From Ectothiorhodospiraceae bacterium (GTDB taxonomy: Bacteria > Pseudomonadota > Gammaproteobacteria > SZUA-152), in NCBI GenBank assembly GCA_002401775.2, contig NVUB02000134.1:1-63210 (forward strand): a stretch of 63,210 nucleotides of DNA. Reading direction: 5' to 3'. Positions within the stretch are counted from its first letter, which is position 1, and each line of letters opens with the position of its first letter. The notes below the pieces were generated by a model that was not told where the DNA came from, made no database searches, and saw only the letters and a list, made by a program, of their open reading frames with translations. The position numbers and the translations under genes were made by a program. Positions 18,145 to 27,960 of the stretch are shown here, one piece after another.

Positions 18145-18945
18145 ATGCAATTCGAATACCAATCTAAGACATTTAATATTGAAGGGGTATCTAAAAATGA
18201 TCACATTTACAAATCTATCGCTCAATCAGGTAACTTTTATGAGATAGACCTATTAAATTATATTTATCACATAAAACCTTTTATTTACTCTAAGAAGCAT
18301 AAAAATATTATTTTGGATGTAGGCGCAAACATAGGAAACCATTCTATTTTTTTTAGTTCTTTCATATCAGACCATCTTATTGCTATTGAGCCTAATTCGG
18401 CCGTCCTTCCGCAGTTGCGTTTGAATTTGTCGAAAAATATTGATAACTATACATTGTATGAATGTGGCGTGGGCGAGAAAGAAGGCAGAGGGAAAATGGT
18501 AGTACCCGAAAACATAGATAATAATATTGGTGCAGCAAGAATTGACTTACAAAGCAATGATAGTGACATAGAGATATCGACTTTAGATTCAGTTTTTGCT
18601 GCCTGGAGGAAAGAAGAGAGCACTCCCATTTGTGTGTCAGTAATAAAGATTGATGTTGAAGGTATGGAACCACAGGTATTGAAAGGTGCAGAAAATATGA
18701 TAATAGAGTATAAGCCGCATATCTTTACTGAGGCCGCGACGAAAAAAGAACTCAAAAAAATCTATAATTTTCTTAGGCCTTTGAACTATAGAAAATTACC
18801 AGGCCATTGGGCAGCGACACCAGTTTATCATTTTGCACATAATCCTCCCCTCTCGCTTGTAATGATAGCTTATTATATGCAAGTGAAAAGAGTCATTGGT
18901 AAAATAAAGTCTCGCCTAACAAACAAGGATATGTCGCGTGGCTGA
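18145..18945 (+). CDS. FkbM family methyltransferase
   Basis: A 266-residue SAM-dependent methyltransferase. Motif I is ILDVGANIGNHSIFF (about residues 55-69), followed by the acidic strand LIAIEPNSA, and the FkbM signature SVIKIDVEGMEPQVLKGAE lies near residues 170-188. FkbM enzymes O-methylate sugars or small molecules; the acceptor here is unknown. The start has AGGA six bases upstream. The gene is AT-rich, lies 25 bases after a GTTAGGC sequence, and its 3' end overlaps an attC-like hairpin, which gives it a cassette-like look. Confidence 0.85.
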   Translation: MQFEYQSKTFNIEGVSKNDHIYKSIAQSGNFYEIDLLNYIYHIKPFIYSKKHKNIILDVGANIGNHSIFFSSFISDHLIAIEPNSAVLPQLRLNLSKNIDNYTLYECGVGEKEGRGKMVVPENIDNNIGAARIDLQSNDSDIEISTLDSVFAAWRKEESTPICVSVIKIDVEGMEPQVLKGAENMIIEYKPHIFTEAATKKELKKIYNFLRPLNYRKLPGHWAATPVYHFAHNPPLSLVMIAYYMQVKRVIGKIKSRLTNKDMSRG

Positions 18946-18971
18946 GCCGCGACTTTATCATTTGGTTGAAC
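18914..18971 (+). other. attC-like imperfect palindrome at the end of the FkbM gene
   Basis: GCCTAAC (matches RYYYAAC) at 18914-18920 and GTTGAAC (matches GTTRRRY) at 18965-18971 bracket a hairpin: CAAnGATA pairs with TATCnnTTG, GTCGC pairs with GCGAC, and GGCT with AGCC at the tip. A 58-base length fits a short integron attC. The outer boxes are only partly complementary to each other, and no integrase is visible, so this is tentative. Confidence 0.35.
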
Positions 18972-19473
18972 AAGCCCGCAAAGTTGTTAAGAAAATGGTA
19001 ATCAGGACATATATGGACGCAGTAAAATAGTAAAGAAGACAGCCAAGTTTGAATAATCCACAAAAATTGAAATTATCCCCTGCCGCCCATGATTTTTTAT
19101 AGTGATATTTTGTCTGAATTGTTGACATGTTGCTTGCTGCGGTACTGTCAAGGTCAAAACGAAAACAAATAAGGGGGCAGAGCCCTTAAAATTATTACTT
19201 CCCCATCAACACGATCACTCACTTCTCTCAGTCACTGATTTACGAGCAGTCAAAATACCTATAGGCCTGAGTCTCATTTATCATTTATCGATCGTATGTT
19301 AAGCAAACCTACCCCAAGAACTGACTCTTGCCATTTTCTAGCAGTTAACATCTAATAGTGTTATATACCGTTAAGGATGGTGACTTTCCTATAGAGGCTT
19401 TCACTTCATAAGTTCATACTCATACTGGGCATACTTCACCCGTCCAGCTTAACCGTTAAGGCAATAAAACATT
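18946..19473. other. Gap between FkbM and VOC genes
   Basis: No gene seen. It contains the right copy of the direct repeat (19062-19170) and the end of the attC-like palindrome. The remainder is AT-rich and probably holds the promoter of the following gene. Confidence 0.6.
19062..19170 (+). repeat. Direct repeat, right copy, flanking the FkbM segment
   Basis: Matches 17390-17505 in the same orientation over about 100 bases with scattered differences. Its 3' flank differs (AAGGGGGCAGAGCCC), which marks the end of similarity. Confidence 0.7.
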
Positions 19474-19911
19474 ATGCCCGAAGTTATTGGAATCGATCAC
19501 ATTTTTATTACTGTGAGTAACATTGAGCGGTCAAAAATATTCTATGACTCTGTAATGGAAACACTTGGTTTCAGAAACAATTTAATAACTATCAACAATG
19601 AAGAACATGTTCAATACTATAATAAACACTTCGGTTACGTACTCAGACCAGCGCATGTAACAGAAAAACATAATGCTTATGCTCCGAGCCTTCATCATCT
19701 TTGTCTACGCGTTGAAAGTGAAAATGATATTGATGAAATTGCAAAGATGATAAAAAATAAAGGTATTGAAGTAACAGAACCCAAGTTCTATAAAGAATAT
19801 GCCCCTGACTATTATGCTATTTTTTTAAAAGACCCTGACGATGTTGAGCTCGAAATAACAAATTACCGAAAAGAAAGAAAACAGCGTTATGAAAACTGGG
19901 AAATGAGCTAA
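19474..19911 (+). CDS. VOC family (glyoxalase/dioxygenase fold) protein
   Basis: A 145-residue protein of the vicinal-oxygen-chelate superfamily: IDHIFITVSNIERSKIFYDS opens the first beta-alpha-beta unit, with HHLCLRVES opening the second (about residue 70) and a DPDDVELEI segment near the C-terminus carrying the usual metal-ligand Glu. His in IDHI and HHL and Glu in VELEI are candidate metal ligands. The reaction cannot be told from sequence. It is AT-rich and lies in the accessory island; the ribosome-binding site is weak. Confidence 0.8.
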   Translation: MPEVIGIDHIFITVSNIERSKIFYDSVMETLGFRNNLITINNEEHVQYYNKHFGYVLRPAHVTEKHNAYAPSLHHLCLRVESENDIDEIAKMIKNKGIEVTEPKFYKEYAPDYYAIFLKDPDDVELEITNYRKERKQRYENWEMS

Positions 19912-20232
19912 CTTGGCAACCGAGGTTTACGCTAACCTTCAGCTCCCACTACACCCTGCATGTAGATCTACACAGAACATTTCCAAAATACCTTTTAAGC
20001 ATAGTGGCCGATTATTTACGCCTTGCACCAACACTGTCTTCTGGCTTTGCACTAACGCTCCTTAACCCACCGTGTAATCAGGATATATGTACATATATAT
20101 GGATACTTCGTTTTAACTGGAAGCAGACTTGTTACCTAAAACAAGCTGACCTGCCAAGATTCGCATTTATTTTTCGTCCGGCAATATACCCTTTTACACA
20201 ATTCAAGTTACAGGTCTATAATTCAAAAAAAA
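19912..20232. other. Gap between convergent VOC and membrane-protein genes
   Basis: No supported gene. A 100-codon plus-strand frame (20004-20306) overlaps the end of the minus-strand membrane protein and has no recognisable features, so it is not called. Confidence 0.6.
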
Positions 20233-21705
20233 TCACTCTCTCGAAATTAACACCCATTCTGAAACAACATTATCGGAATATTTTCTTTGATAAACCCCAT
20301 TTTTAGCAAGCCCGAATACTTTTACAGCGAATTGGCTATGTGGCTGCTGGTCAAATATTATACGCTCATATCCACCGTTCATAACTTTCAAATATAGAGG
20401 TGATAAATCGATCAGTTCTCTATTGTCTAGTAGATCCATCAAGTACCAATCCAAACCCACCGGATCACCACAGTGTACGGCAATTTTTTCATGTAGGATT
20501 AACGTGTTTTCTGCATTTATACAGTACCGTTTAACATACGGAGCAATTTCAGCTCCTCCATTCTCAAAATGAACTTTCATCGTAGGAGTGGTCATGCCTT
20601 CAAGTAACAAATCAGAAATTACTTGCGAAGAAAATATTGCTAGTAAAGCAATCAATACAAATTTTTTATTTCTTTCGGATTCTGCCATCGCAAAAGCTAT
20701 TAGCACTAATGAAAGAATCGTTATCTCTGAAAAATAATTATCGCCTGCTCCGGATTTACCCGCGGAAATAAAGGTCCATATGGTAATAACTATAAAATAA
20801 ATAATTAAAAATCTATATTTTGGCCATAGCCTTAACAAGGCTATAAATGCAAAAGGGGGCGCAAGGATTAAAGCGTATGACCTCTCAAAATATAAGGGAA
20901 AATATATCTTTAGGTTGTCAATTGGTGATATTTTATTACTTGCCATAGCAATATACGCATTGTCAATAAAATGTCCGTCTGTAACAATATAAGTAATGCC
21001 AAAATAGAACGCGAGCAGCCCTACCATTGTTACGCAAAAATTCACGGCTGAGTAATAATTTTTAATTACTAACAAATGTATGAGCACAGCAAAAGGTGCC
21101 GCAATAAATGGTTGTTTAAACAAAAATGCAATAAATAGCAGCGTGCAAGAGATATAAATTTTATTTTTAGTGTCAGATAAATAGGCTAATACACCTGCAA
21201 AAGTAAAAAATAGCGCTACGGGTTCAGGACGAAATCTAAAAAAATCGATAGTTGTAAATTGCTGAAAAAAGAAAATTCCAAAACCTACGAATAACCCATA
21301 TTTCCAATTTCCAGTTTTATGTCGAACCCACACTGTTAAAATACTTGCGAGAAAAAGTGTACTCAAATATGACATTAACCTCCCTACTAGGAGAACGCCC
21401 TCAAGATTCAAGTTGAATAACTTCCCCACCCCCCCGGCAGGCAGATAACTCAAAGGGTTATATACATGGATAATATATTTATTATCGTCAAACCCAAGAT
21501 AAATAGGCAACCCTTGGGAAAAGCGGACAGCACCATTAAGAATAAACGACTCAATCCGTGTTGTAGCGTAAGGGTAACTTAATACCATTGAGCCTTGATA
21601 TAAAATAATTATCGCATGAATACTACCTAAGGAAAGACAAACCCAGAGCAACGAATAAAAATATTGGGTAGCTTCAGCAGTAGTTAATTTAGCTATAAAA
21701 TTCAT
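20233..21705 (-). CDS. Polytopic membrane protein, GT-C glycosyltransferase-like
   Basis: A 490-residue protein with about ten or more hydrophobic helices spread over residues 15-340 and a soluble C-terminal part of about 110 residues. Early periplasmic-loop residues (YPYATTRIESFILNG) and an FFRFRPEPVALFF segment after a helix pair are reminiscent of lipid-linked GT-C mannosyltransferase-like enzymes, where acidic residues in the first loop act in catalysis, but no diagnostic motif is certain. It could modify surface glycans, which would suit the FkbM and lectin neighbours. It is AT-rich and lies alone on the minus strand. Confidence 0.55.
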   Translation of the reverse strand: MNFIAKLTTAEATQYFYSLLWVCLSLGSIHAIIILYQGSMVLSYPYATTRIESFILNGAVRFSQGLPIYLGFDDNKYIIHVYNPLSYLPAGGVGKLFNLNLEGVLLVGRLMSYLSTLFLASILTVWVRHKTGNWKYGLFVGFGIFFFQQFTTIDFFRFRPEPVALFFTFAGVLAYLSDTKNKIYISCTLLFIAFLFKQPFIAAPFAVLIHLLVIKNYYSAVNFCVTMVGLLAFYFGITYIVTDGHFIDNAYIAMASNKISPIDNLKIYFPLYFERSYALILAPPFAFIALLRLWPKYRFLIIYFIVITIWTFISAGKSGAGDNYFSEITILSLVLIAFAMAESERNKKFVLIALLAIFSSQVISDLLLEGMTTPTMKVHFENGGAEIAPYVKRYCINAENTLILHEKIAVHCGDPVGLDWYLMDLLDNRELIDLSPLYLKVMNGGYERIIFDQQPHSQFAVKVFGLAKNGVYQRKYSDNVVSEWVLISRE

Positions 21706-22116
21706 ATATTATAAAAAACCATTCAGAAAGGAGCAGTAAGGCATCTTGCATAAGTTCAAAAACATCGATAATACAACATATTGCAAGGCCACAAAAGTTC
21801 TTAAAATATTTGTAGATAGCCGCTATTTTGGCCTGACTATGCTGAAACCATGTCAAAAACATGTCAAAAACATGGCCTGACCCTTAAACCACTCTGCTAC
21901 TCCATAAAGAACATATTATCAGTGTTTGCTGTTAATTTTATTCGCCATACCGGCTAAGGCAGGAATACCCAATACGCTTCGTGGGGCGGGATCTAACGGA
22001 GGGAAATTATTGGCTTTCATATATCTAGTCCCTAAACAATCTAATCGCTATGTATTTTCCCCGTTTAACAGCGACACGCAGCAAGTTTATGGGATAATTG
22101 TGGCCTGCTATTTAAA
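21706..22116. other. Gap upstream of the membrane-protein gene
   Basis: No gene found. It has a tandem CATGTCAAAAA repeat at about 21850-21872 and a degraded REP-like fragment (ATACCGGCTAAGGCAGGAAT) near 21950. The 3' half lies just beyond the end of the nitrate reductase gene. Confidence 0.5.
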
Positions 22117-24885
22117 TTATTTTATAAGTAACTCTTGTTTAAGCAACTCCACCAACTCCGGTTTACATGACCCACAATTAGTGCCAGCCTGTAGTTTTTT
22201 TCCGATGGCCTCGACGGTCTTTAAAGCATTCTCCTGGATACACTCCAATAATGTTTTTTCTCCAACATTAAAACAGGCACAGACGATTTTTCCGCAATCC
22301 TGCTGATCGGCAGGCGGTGTACCGTGCAGTAAGCTGGCTCGTTCGGCGGGGGTTATGCTGTCTTTCTGAAACAATCCGATCAACCAGTCTCTCGGAGGCA
22401 ACAGGTTACTTTCGTCAATAAATATACAACTGTCTAAGCGGCCGTTAATTATTCGTGCTGCACGATAGTGGTTTTCGGCTTTATCGTAAAACTCTATCCA
22501 GTTTTCTTTTTCACCGGGATGGTTCAATAGGGTATGTGCATGCTCTGACCAGTTTTCTGGGAGCGCCTGTCCTGCTACTTCGTATCGCCACAACCCCTTG
22601 CCGCGTGATCGCGCCCAATATTTTGCATATTTCAGCGCAGGTTTGCGACGAGATATGATAAAGCCGTACCAATTGGCGGCCCAGGGCCGAACATTTACTA
22701 CACTGTGTTTGAATTCTGGCTGGCCTGATATGGGGTCTAACACTGCTTTGATTAAACTACCCACTCGCGCATGGCTGCTAAATTGCTGGTTCCAGTGTAT
22801 GGGTACAAATAAACAACCGGGCTGTTGCTTGTCACTGATTCGCGCACGCACGTATATGGTTTTTTCCAACGGGCTGTTTATTTCGACCAGTTCTGATTCT
22901 TTTATGGCGTACCGGCGCGCATCTTCGGGATGAATTTCTACATAGGGTTCGATGGTATGGGCTGACAATCGCGGCGACATGCCTGTGCGTGTCATGGTAT
23001 GCCAGTGGTCTCGCACTCTGCCGGTGTTGAGCACAAAGGGAAATTTAACATCAGTCGCGTTTTCCGGTGCTCTTGGTTTAACGGCGATGAAGTTGGCTTT
23101 ATGATCAGGAGTACTGAATTTCCCCTCTGTAAACAAGCGTGGTGTACCGTTCGGAGACTGAGCATTAACAGGCCATTGCGCGGGAGTCAGGGCGTTATAC
23201 TCCCGGTCACTAAGGTCGGATAGTCCACTTATATCAAATACACGTTCTCCTTTATTTTCATAACCTGATAACTGTGCATGTTCACGAAAAATTTGCGCCG
23301 GACGGTCATAATTAAACGATTTTTCAAAGCCCATTTTTTTCGCGACTTCTGTGATCATCCACCAATCGGGTTTAGCGAGCCCTGGGGCATCTAGAAAAGG
23401 ACGCTGGCGCGATATGCAACGCTCTGAATTGGTTACGGTGCCGTCTCTTTCTCCCCAAGTCATCGCGGGTAGGCGAATGTGCGCAAACTGCATGGTATCG
23501 GTTTCTCTCACGCAGTCGGAGGCTACCACTAGCTCGCACTGTTCCAGTGCTTCACGTACTTTGTCTGCGTCTGGCAAACTCACCACGGGATTGGTGGCGA
23601 TTATCCATACTGCCTTGATCTCACCATTCGCAATGGCGTCAAAAAGTGCAATGGCTTTTTTACCTTCTGTGGCGGCGATCACCGGCGAATCCCAAAACCG
23701 CTGAACCCGATCGCGATGCGTTTTATTTTCCAATGACATATGTGCGGCTAACTGGTTAGCCAAGCCGCCGACCTCACGCCCTCCCATGGCATTGGGCTGC
23801 CCTGTCAGGGAAAACGGCCCCATGCCTGGTCGTCCTATACGGCCGGTATACAAGTGACAATTGATAATACTGTTGATTTTGTCCACAGCACTGCTGGACT
23901 GGTTAATACCCTGGGAAAATACCGTTACGGTACGTTCGGTACGGGCGAATAAACGATAGAATGACGCTACATCATCTTTCGCCAAACCACATTGTTCTGC
24001 GACAAGCTCAACAGAAGGCGCGCTGTTATTGGCAGATTTTATTGCTGCTTGTAGGCCGTTGGTGAAGTTTTCGGTGAACATAGCATTTTTCTCACCGGAC
24101 TTTTCCAGCCAGACCAGTAGCCCGTTAAACAACACGCTATCGGTGCCGGGCCTGAGGCTCAGTTGAATATCCGCGATGCTAGACGTTGCGGTTTGTCGTG
24201 GGTCAATATTGACGACCATTAAATCCGGGTTAATTTTTTTGGCTTCAACAATTCGTTGAAACAACACGGGGTGACACCAAGCGGTGTTACTGCCCGTCAA
24301 CACAATCAGCTTGGCTCGTTCAAGATCCTCATAACAACCTGGCACTAGATCCTCACCAAAGGCGCGTTTGTATCCCGCCACTACGGACGACATGCAAAGC
24401 CGGGAATTGGTATCAATATTTGCTGAACCAATAAAACCCTTCATCAATTTATTGGCGACGTAGTAATCTTCCGTCAATAATTGCCCTGAAACATAAAAGG
24501 CCACCGCATTAGCGCCATGTTCTGCAATGATTTTTTCAAAACGGCCTGCCACTGTAGCCAACGCCTGCTCCCAGCTAACCTGCTGCCCCAAAATTTCTGG
24601 GTACAGTAGGCGCTCATCCAGGTATACCGTTTCTCCCAAAGCGGTGCCTTTGGAACAAAGTCGACCAAGATTAGCGGGGTGTTCGGTATCCCCTTCAACG
24701 GTGACGACTCCGTAATCATCCATCCGTGCTTTCACGCCACAACCTACCCCACAGTACGGGCAGGTAGTGCGCACAAAGGGGGCTTTCTTTTCTCTCGGTT
24801 TTCTCAGTTCTATCTGCCCGCTCGGTTCAGTTTGGCCATGAGGCGAAGGGGTGAGTTTTGGTGTTTTTACGTTTTGTTTAGACAT
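22117..24885 (-). CDS. nasA: Assimilatory nitrate reductase, molybdopterin catalytic subunit
   Basis: A large cytoplasmic molybdopterin oxidoreductase (about 922 residues) that reduces nitrate to nitrite. The N-terminus carries the 4Fe-4S motif CPYCGVGCGVKA with a fourth Cys in LGRLCSKG. The middle and end carry the family's molybdopterin-dinucleotide regions (QPNAMGGREVGGLANQLAAH seen as NAMGGREVGG, and LNTGRVRDHWHTMTRTG). The last 60 residues form a BFD-like 2Fe-2S domain (CACFNVGEKTLL, GTNCGSC), typical of NasA. The frame extends to a GTG at 24942; the ATG at 24885 gives a normal N-terminus, although neither has a clear ribosome site. No nitrite reductase or transporter gene is nearby. Confidence 0.92.
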   Translation of the reverse strand: MSKQNVKTPKLTPSPHGQTEPSGQIELRKPREKKAPFVRTTCPYCGVGCGVKARMDDYGVVTVEGDTEHPANLGRLCSKGTALGETVYLDERLLYPEILGQQVSWEQALATVAGRFEKIIAEHGANAVAFYVSGQLLTEDYYVANKLMKGFIGSANIDTNSRLCMSSVVAGYKRAFGEDLVPGCYEDLERAKLIVLTGSNTAWCHPVLFQRIVEAKKINPDLMVVNIDPRQTATSSIADIQLSLRPGTDSVLFNGLLVWLEKSGEKNAMFTENFTNGLQAAIKSANNSAPSVELVAEQCGLAKDDVASFYRLFARTERTVTVFSQGINQSSSAVDKINSIINCHLYTGRIGRPGMGPFSLTGQPNAMGGREVGGLANQLAAHMSLENKTHRDRVQRFWDSPVIAATEGKKAIALFDAIANGEIKAVWIIATNPVVSLPDADKVREALEQCELVVASDCVRETDTMQFAHIRLPAMTWGERDGTVTNSERCISRQRPFLDAPGLAKPDWWMITEVAKKMGFEKSFNYDRPAQIFREHAQLSGYENKGERVFDISGLSDLSDREYNALTPAQWPVNAQSPNGTPRLFTEGKFSTPDHKANFIAVKPRAPENATDVKFPFVLNTGRVRDHWHTMTRTGMSPRLSAHTIEPYVEIHPEDARRYAIKESELVEINSPLEKTIYVRARISDKQQPGCLFVPIHWNQQFSSHARVGSLIKAVLDPISGQPEFKHSVVNVRPWAANWYGFIISRRKPALKYAKYWARSRGKGLWRYEVAGQALPENWSEHAHTLLNHPGEKENWIEFYDKAENHYRAARIINGRLDSCIFIDESNLLPPRDWLIGLFQKDSITPAERASLLHGTPPADQQDCGKIVCACFNVGEKTLLECIQENALKTVEAIGKKLQAGTNCGSCKPELVELLKQELLIK

Positions 24886-25195
24886 AAGAGTAAAAATAGA
24901 CGCTTTTTGAATAAAGGAGAATGCTTCTGTATTGAAATACACCGTAAAGGTACAACAACTTCAACTGAACATTAACTCTTGGTGATATGGCAATGAATTT
25001 TAAAGTATTTTTAAAACTTACGATAGTTTAACAGTTTGGAATCTCGCTGTAGCGAAAGGAAGGAATTAGCCATCAGGCGGAAATAGGTGCTCATGCTTAG
25101 ATACGCTGATCGGTCAATACCCCTACAGGCACGTAACACCCCATTAACTCAAATACGTATCCCTGCTATTGTTTTCATAAATATGAAACGACCCA

Positions 25196-25903
25196 CTAAT
25201 CACTGGTGTACTTTATAATTAATTCGCCACACTCAACAGGCTTAGCTTGTAATAAAAAATGAGGGCCATCGACAACGACTGAATTGATATTTAATACTCT
25301 CGCTAAGGCAAGCAAGCTATCAGCCTTCACCAGCATATCAGCTGACGCTTGTAGATAATGAATATCCCCATGTTTCACACGTTCAAAAGAATGTATGTCT
25401 AATGTTGAGATTTGAATCAACCGGGCTTTCAACACCTCAGCGTGGACGCCCTTTATTGACTTTTTAAACCTTTCGACAACATGACGATCAATGTCCTTCC
25501 CAAGAAAATATCGTTTAATAAAAAAATCAGGGATTTCAAACCGTAATAAAAATGTAAACGGCATTAACTTGACGAAAGTCAATAATAATTTTCTCGGTGG
25601 AGAAATGAAGCTCACGACTAATATTATCCCTTTAATTATGTTTCTGAATTTACTCAGTAACGTAATAGCAATTGGCCCGGAGAATGTCTCTGCCACGATA
25701 TAAATGGCATTTTCATTTTTGATGATATCACCTACATAATCTACCAGCTCATCATACGTTAATATTTTATCCTCAGGGTATCGAATTACACTTACGATTC
25801 GTTTTTCTTCAACCACGCTTAATAGCGGCCCGAACAGTTCACCGGTTCCATCAAGTCCGGGTAACAATATTATTTTGTTATCGGCCACTTCTATTTTTTT
25901 CAC
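25196..25903 (-). CDS. Alpha/beta hydrolase
   Basis: A 235-residue alpha/beta-hydrolase fold protein starting at GTG. It has the oxyanion-hole region LLPGLDGTGELF near the N-terminus, a nucleophile elbow AETFSGPIAI (Ser about residue 75, with the first Gly of GxSxG replaced), and a C-terminal DGPHFLLQAKP segment with the likely catalytic His. Substrate unknown; possibly a small ester or an acyl group. It starts 15 bases after the broken glutamate-synthase-like gene, so the two may form one unit. Confidence 0.75.
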   Translation of the reverse strand: MKKIEVADNKIILLPGLDGTGELFGPLLSVVEEKRIVSVIRYPEDKILTYDELVDYVGDIIKNENAIYIVAETFSGPIAITLLSKFRNIIKGIILVVSFISPPRKLLLTFVKLMPFTFLLRFEIPDFFIKRYFLGKDIDRHVVERFKKSIKGVHAEVLKARLIQISTLDIHSFERVKHGDIHYLQASADMLVKADSLLALARVLNINSVVVDGPHFLLQAKPVECGELIIKYTSD

Positions 25904-25918
25904 TTAATACTCTACGTC

Positions 25919-27471
25919 TCACACAACACTATAAGGATCTGTAAATCCTGAATACAATACACCTGACAACATTGCCATTTCACGGTGCCATGTCGCGAGG
26001 TCATCTTTATTGAATTTACTGAGCTCATCGTGACCACACGCTCTGGCCATGACTTTCATTAAATCAACCGATGAATCGAAAAAATTGTACAATTGTTCTG
26101 ACGATTTATTGATATTCAGTTTTTTCCGTAACTCGGGCTTCTGAGTTGCTATACCCGTTGGGCAGTTATTAGTATTACACATTCTTGCGGCGACACAACC
26201 TATTGCCTGCATTGCGCTATTCGCCACGGCGACGCCATCTGCACCAAGTGCAAGTGCTTTGACAAAATCAATGGGACTCGAAGGCCACCCGTAATGATGA
26301 GTGTTACACGACCACTCGCACCTTGCTGATCCAAATATCGTCGCGCTCTCGCGAGAGCGGGAATAGTTGGCACACTAATATGATCTCTAAACATGACTGG
26401 AGCTGCACCGGTACCACCGCCTCGCCCATCTAAAATAATATAGTCCGCACTGGCATCCAGCGCGAACTGAATATCTCTTTCAATATGGTTGGCACTCAGT
26501 TTAAAGCCAATGGGAATGCCGCCTGTAATCTCTCTGACATTATCAGCAAAACGCGTAAAGTCTGCGACGCTAGAAAGGTTTTTGAAGGTAGGCGGTGAAA
26601 TAGCTGGCTGACCTTCTGGTATTCCTCTTACTTGAGATATTTTCCCTTTATTTTTATTACCCAGTAGATGACCGCCTGTTCCTGTTTTTGCCCCTTGGCC
26701 TCCTTTGAAATGAAAGGCCTGGACTTTATGCAGCAAGTCTTCCTTATACCCAAAACCGGCACTGGCTAATTCATAAAAGTACCGAGAATTAGCGTCCTGT
26801 TCTTCGGGAAGCATGTCACCTTCACCAGAACAAATGCCTGTCCCTGCAAGTTCAGCACCTTTCGATAATGCAATTTTTGCTTCTTCAGACAAAGCACCAT
26901 AACTCATGTCTGATACAAACAGTGGGATTTTGAGCACTAGGGGTTTTTTAGCATTCGGCCCGATAATTAACTCCGAACCCACGCTGTGATTTTCCATCAA
27001 TGGCTTAGTCGCCATTTGTGCTGCCATTATTTGCAGGTCATCCCAATTCGGTAATTTATGGCGAGGCACCCCCATGGATGTCATTACTCCGTGGTGCCCT
27101 AATGTGGATAATCCCTCTTTGGCCAATTGGTGAATGAACGCCACAGTTGGCTCTTCAACCGTGGCAACTGCGACCAATACTTCATTCGCTCCTACTGTTT
27201 TATCCGGCGCTTCCTTACCGACCTGCGCATCGCTAAACTGTTTATGGGTTCCATCGCAAAATGGAGAGCTCCCTGTTTGCTTACAAGCGCATAGATCTGC
27301 ATCGCCATCCTCTTCGGCAATAAATGCTTTTGGTTGAAATGATGTCCCCGCATGGGACCCATCACAAAACGGCTGATTTTTTGACTGTCCACAAGCACAA
27401 AAATAATATTCTTCGCCCTTCGTTAATGAAACTTTCTTTGGCTTATTGTCGGCAATAACAGGATTACTCAT
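25919..27471 (-). pseudogene. CDGSH plus FMN-binding glutamate synthase-like protein, frameshifted
   Basis: Two CDGSH iron-sulfur motifs (CACGQSKNQPFCDGSH and CACKQTGSSPFCDGTH) precede a glutamate-synthase-like FMN barrel (SDMSYGALSEEAKIALSKGAEL, AFHFKGGQGAKTGTGG, ILDGRGGGTGAAP). After ITGGLRVP the frame is lost: the expected DFVKALALGADGVAVANSAM continues in another frame, followed by CNTNNCPTGIATQ and the end at 25919. The loss of one base near 26272-26283 explains it. The total of 1,592 bases from the longer start is one short of a multiple of three. The ATG at 27471 has AAGGAAG eight bases upstream. It may be a real pseudogene or a sequencing error. Confidence 0.85.
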
Positions 27472-27960
27472 ATTCCACTCTTCCTTAGGAATAGAAATTA
27501 AATAACTCATACAATTAGCATCTCTGCTTCAGCGCGTCTTCGCCCGTTCTTCAATCACAAAAGCTCGAAATAAGAGCAACTATTCCTGCACTTTTTCTCA
27601 ATCAGAACGAACAAATACGCACTAAATCAGAGCGCTACTTATACAAGTTATTTGATTTCCATTCCTTAGGATAAATAGCAGTCACCCAACACACTTATAA
27701 ATTCATTATATTTTGCTGAACATACCCAATATTCACTCAATTAACGACCATTAGATATGAAGGGATTGTAAGTGACAGGATATTCTGAATATCCGGTGAT
27801 CACCGGAATGACAAAATACATTAACAGTGCAGTTGCATTAATTTACGTCAACTTAATCTTATTTTCGAATATTTTAAGCAGTGGGAGGTCATCGTTAAAT
27901 TCACTATAAAAATTCTACTACCTGATGCCCCTTCAGTATGTCCACACGAGATACTGAATT
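27472..27960. other. Gap with nested palindromes
   Basis: No gene seen. At 27778-27806, two adjoining palindromes, GGATATTCTGAATATCC and CCGGTGATCACCGG (overlapping by two bases), form a compact structure followed by AATGAC, as in REP-like units. The rest is AT-rich. Confidence 0.6.

Noticed and set aside
20004-20306. 100-codon plus-strand frame convergent with the membrane protein
   Set aside because: It overlaps the supported minus-strand gene, has no recognisable motif and no clear ribosome site.
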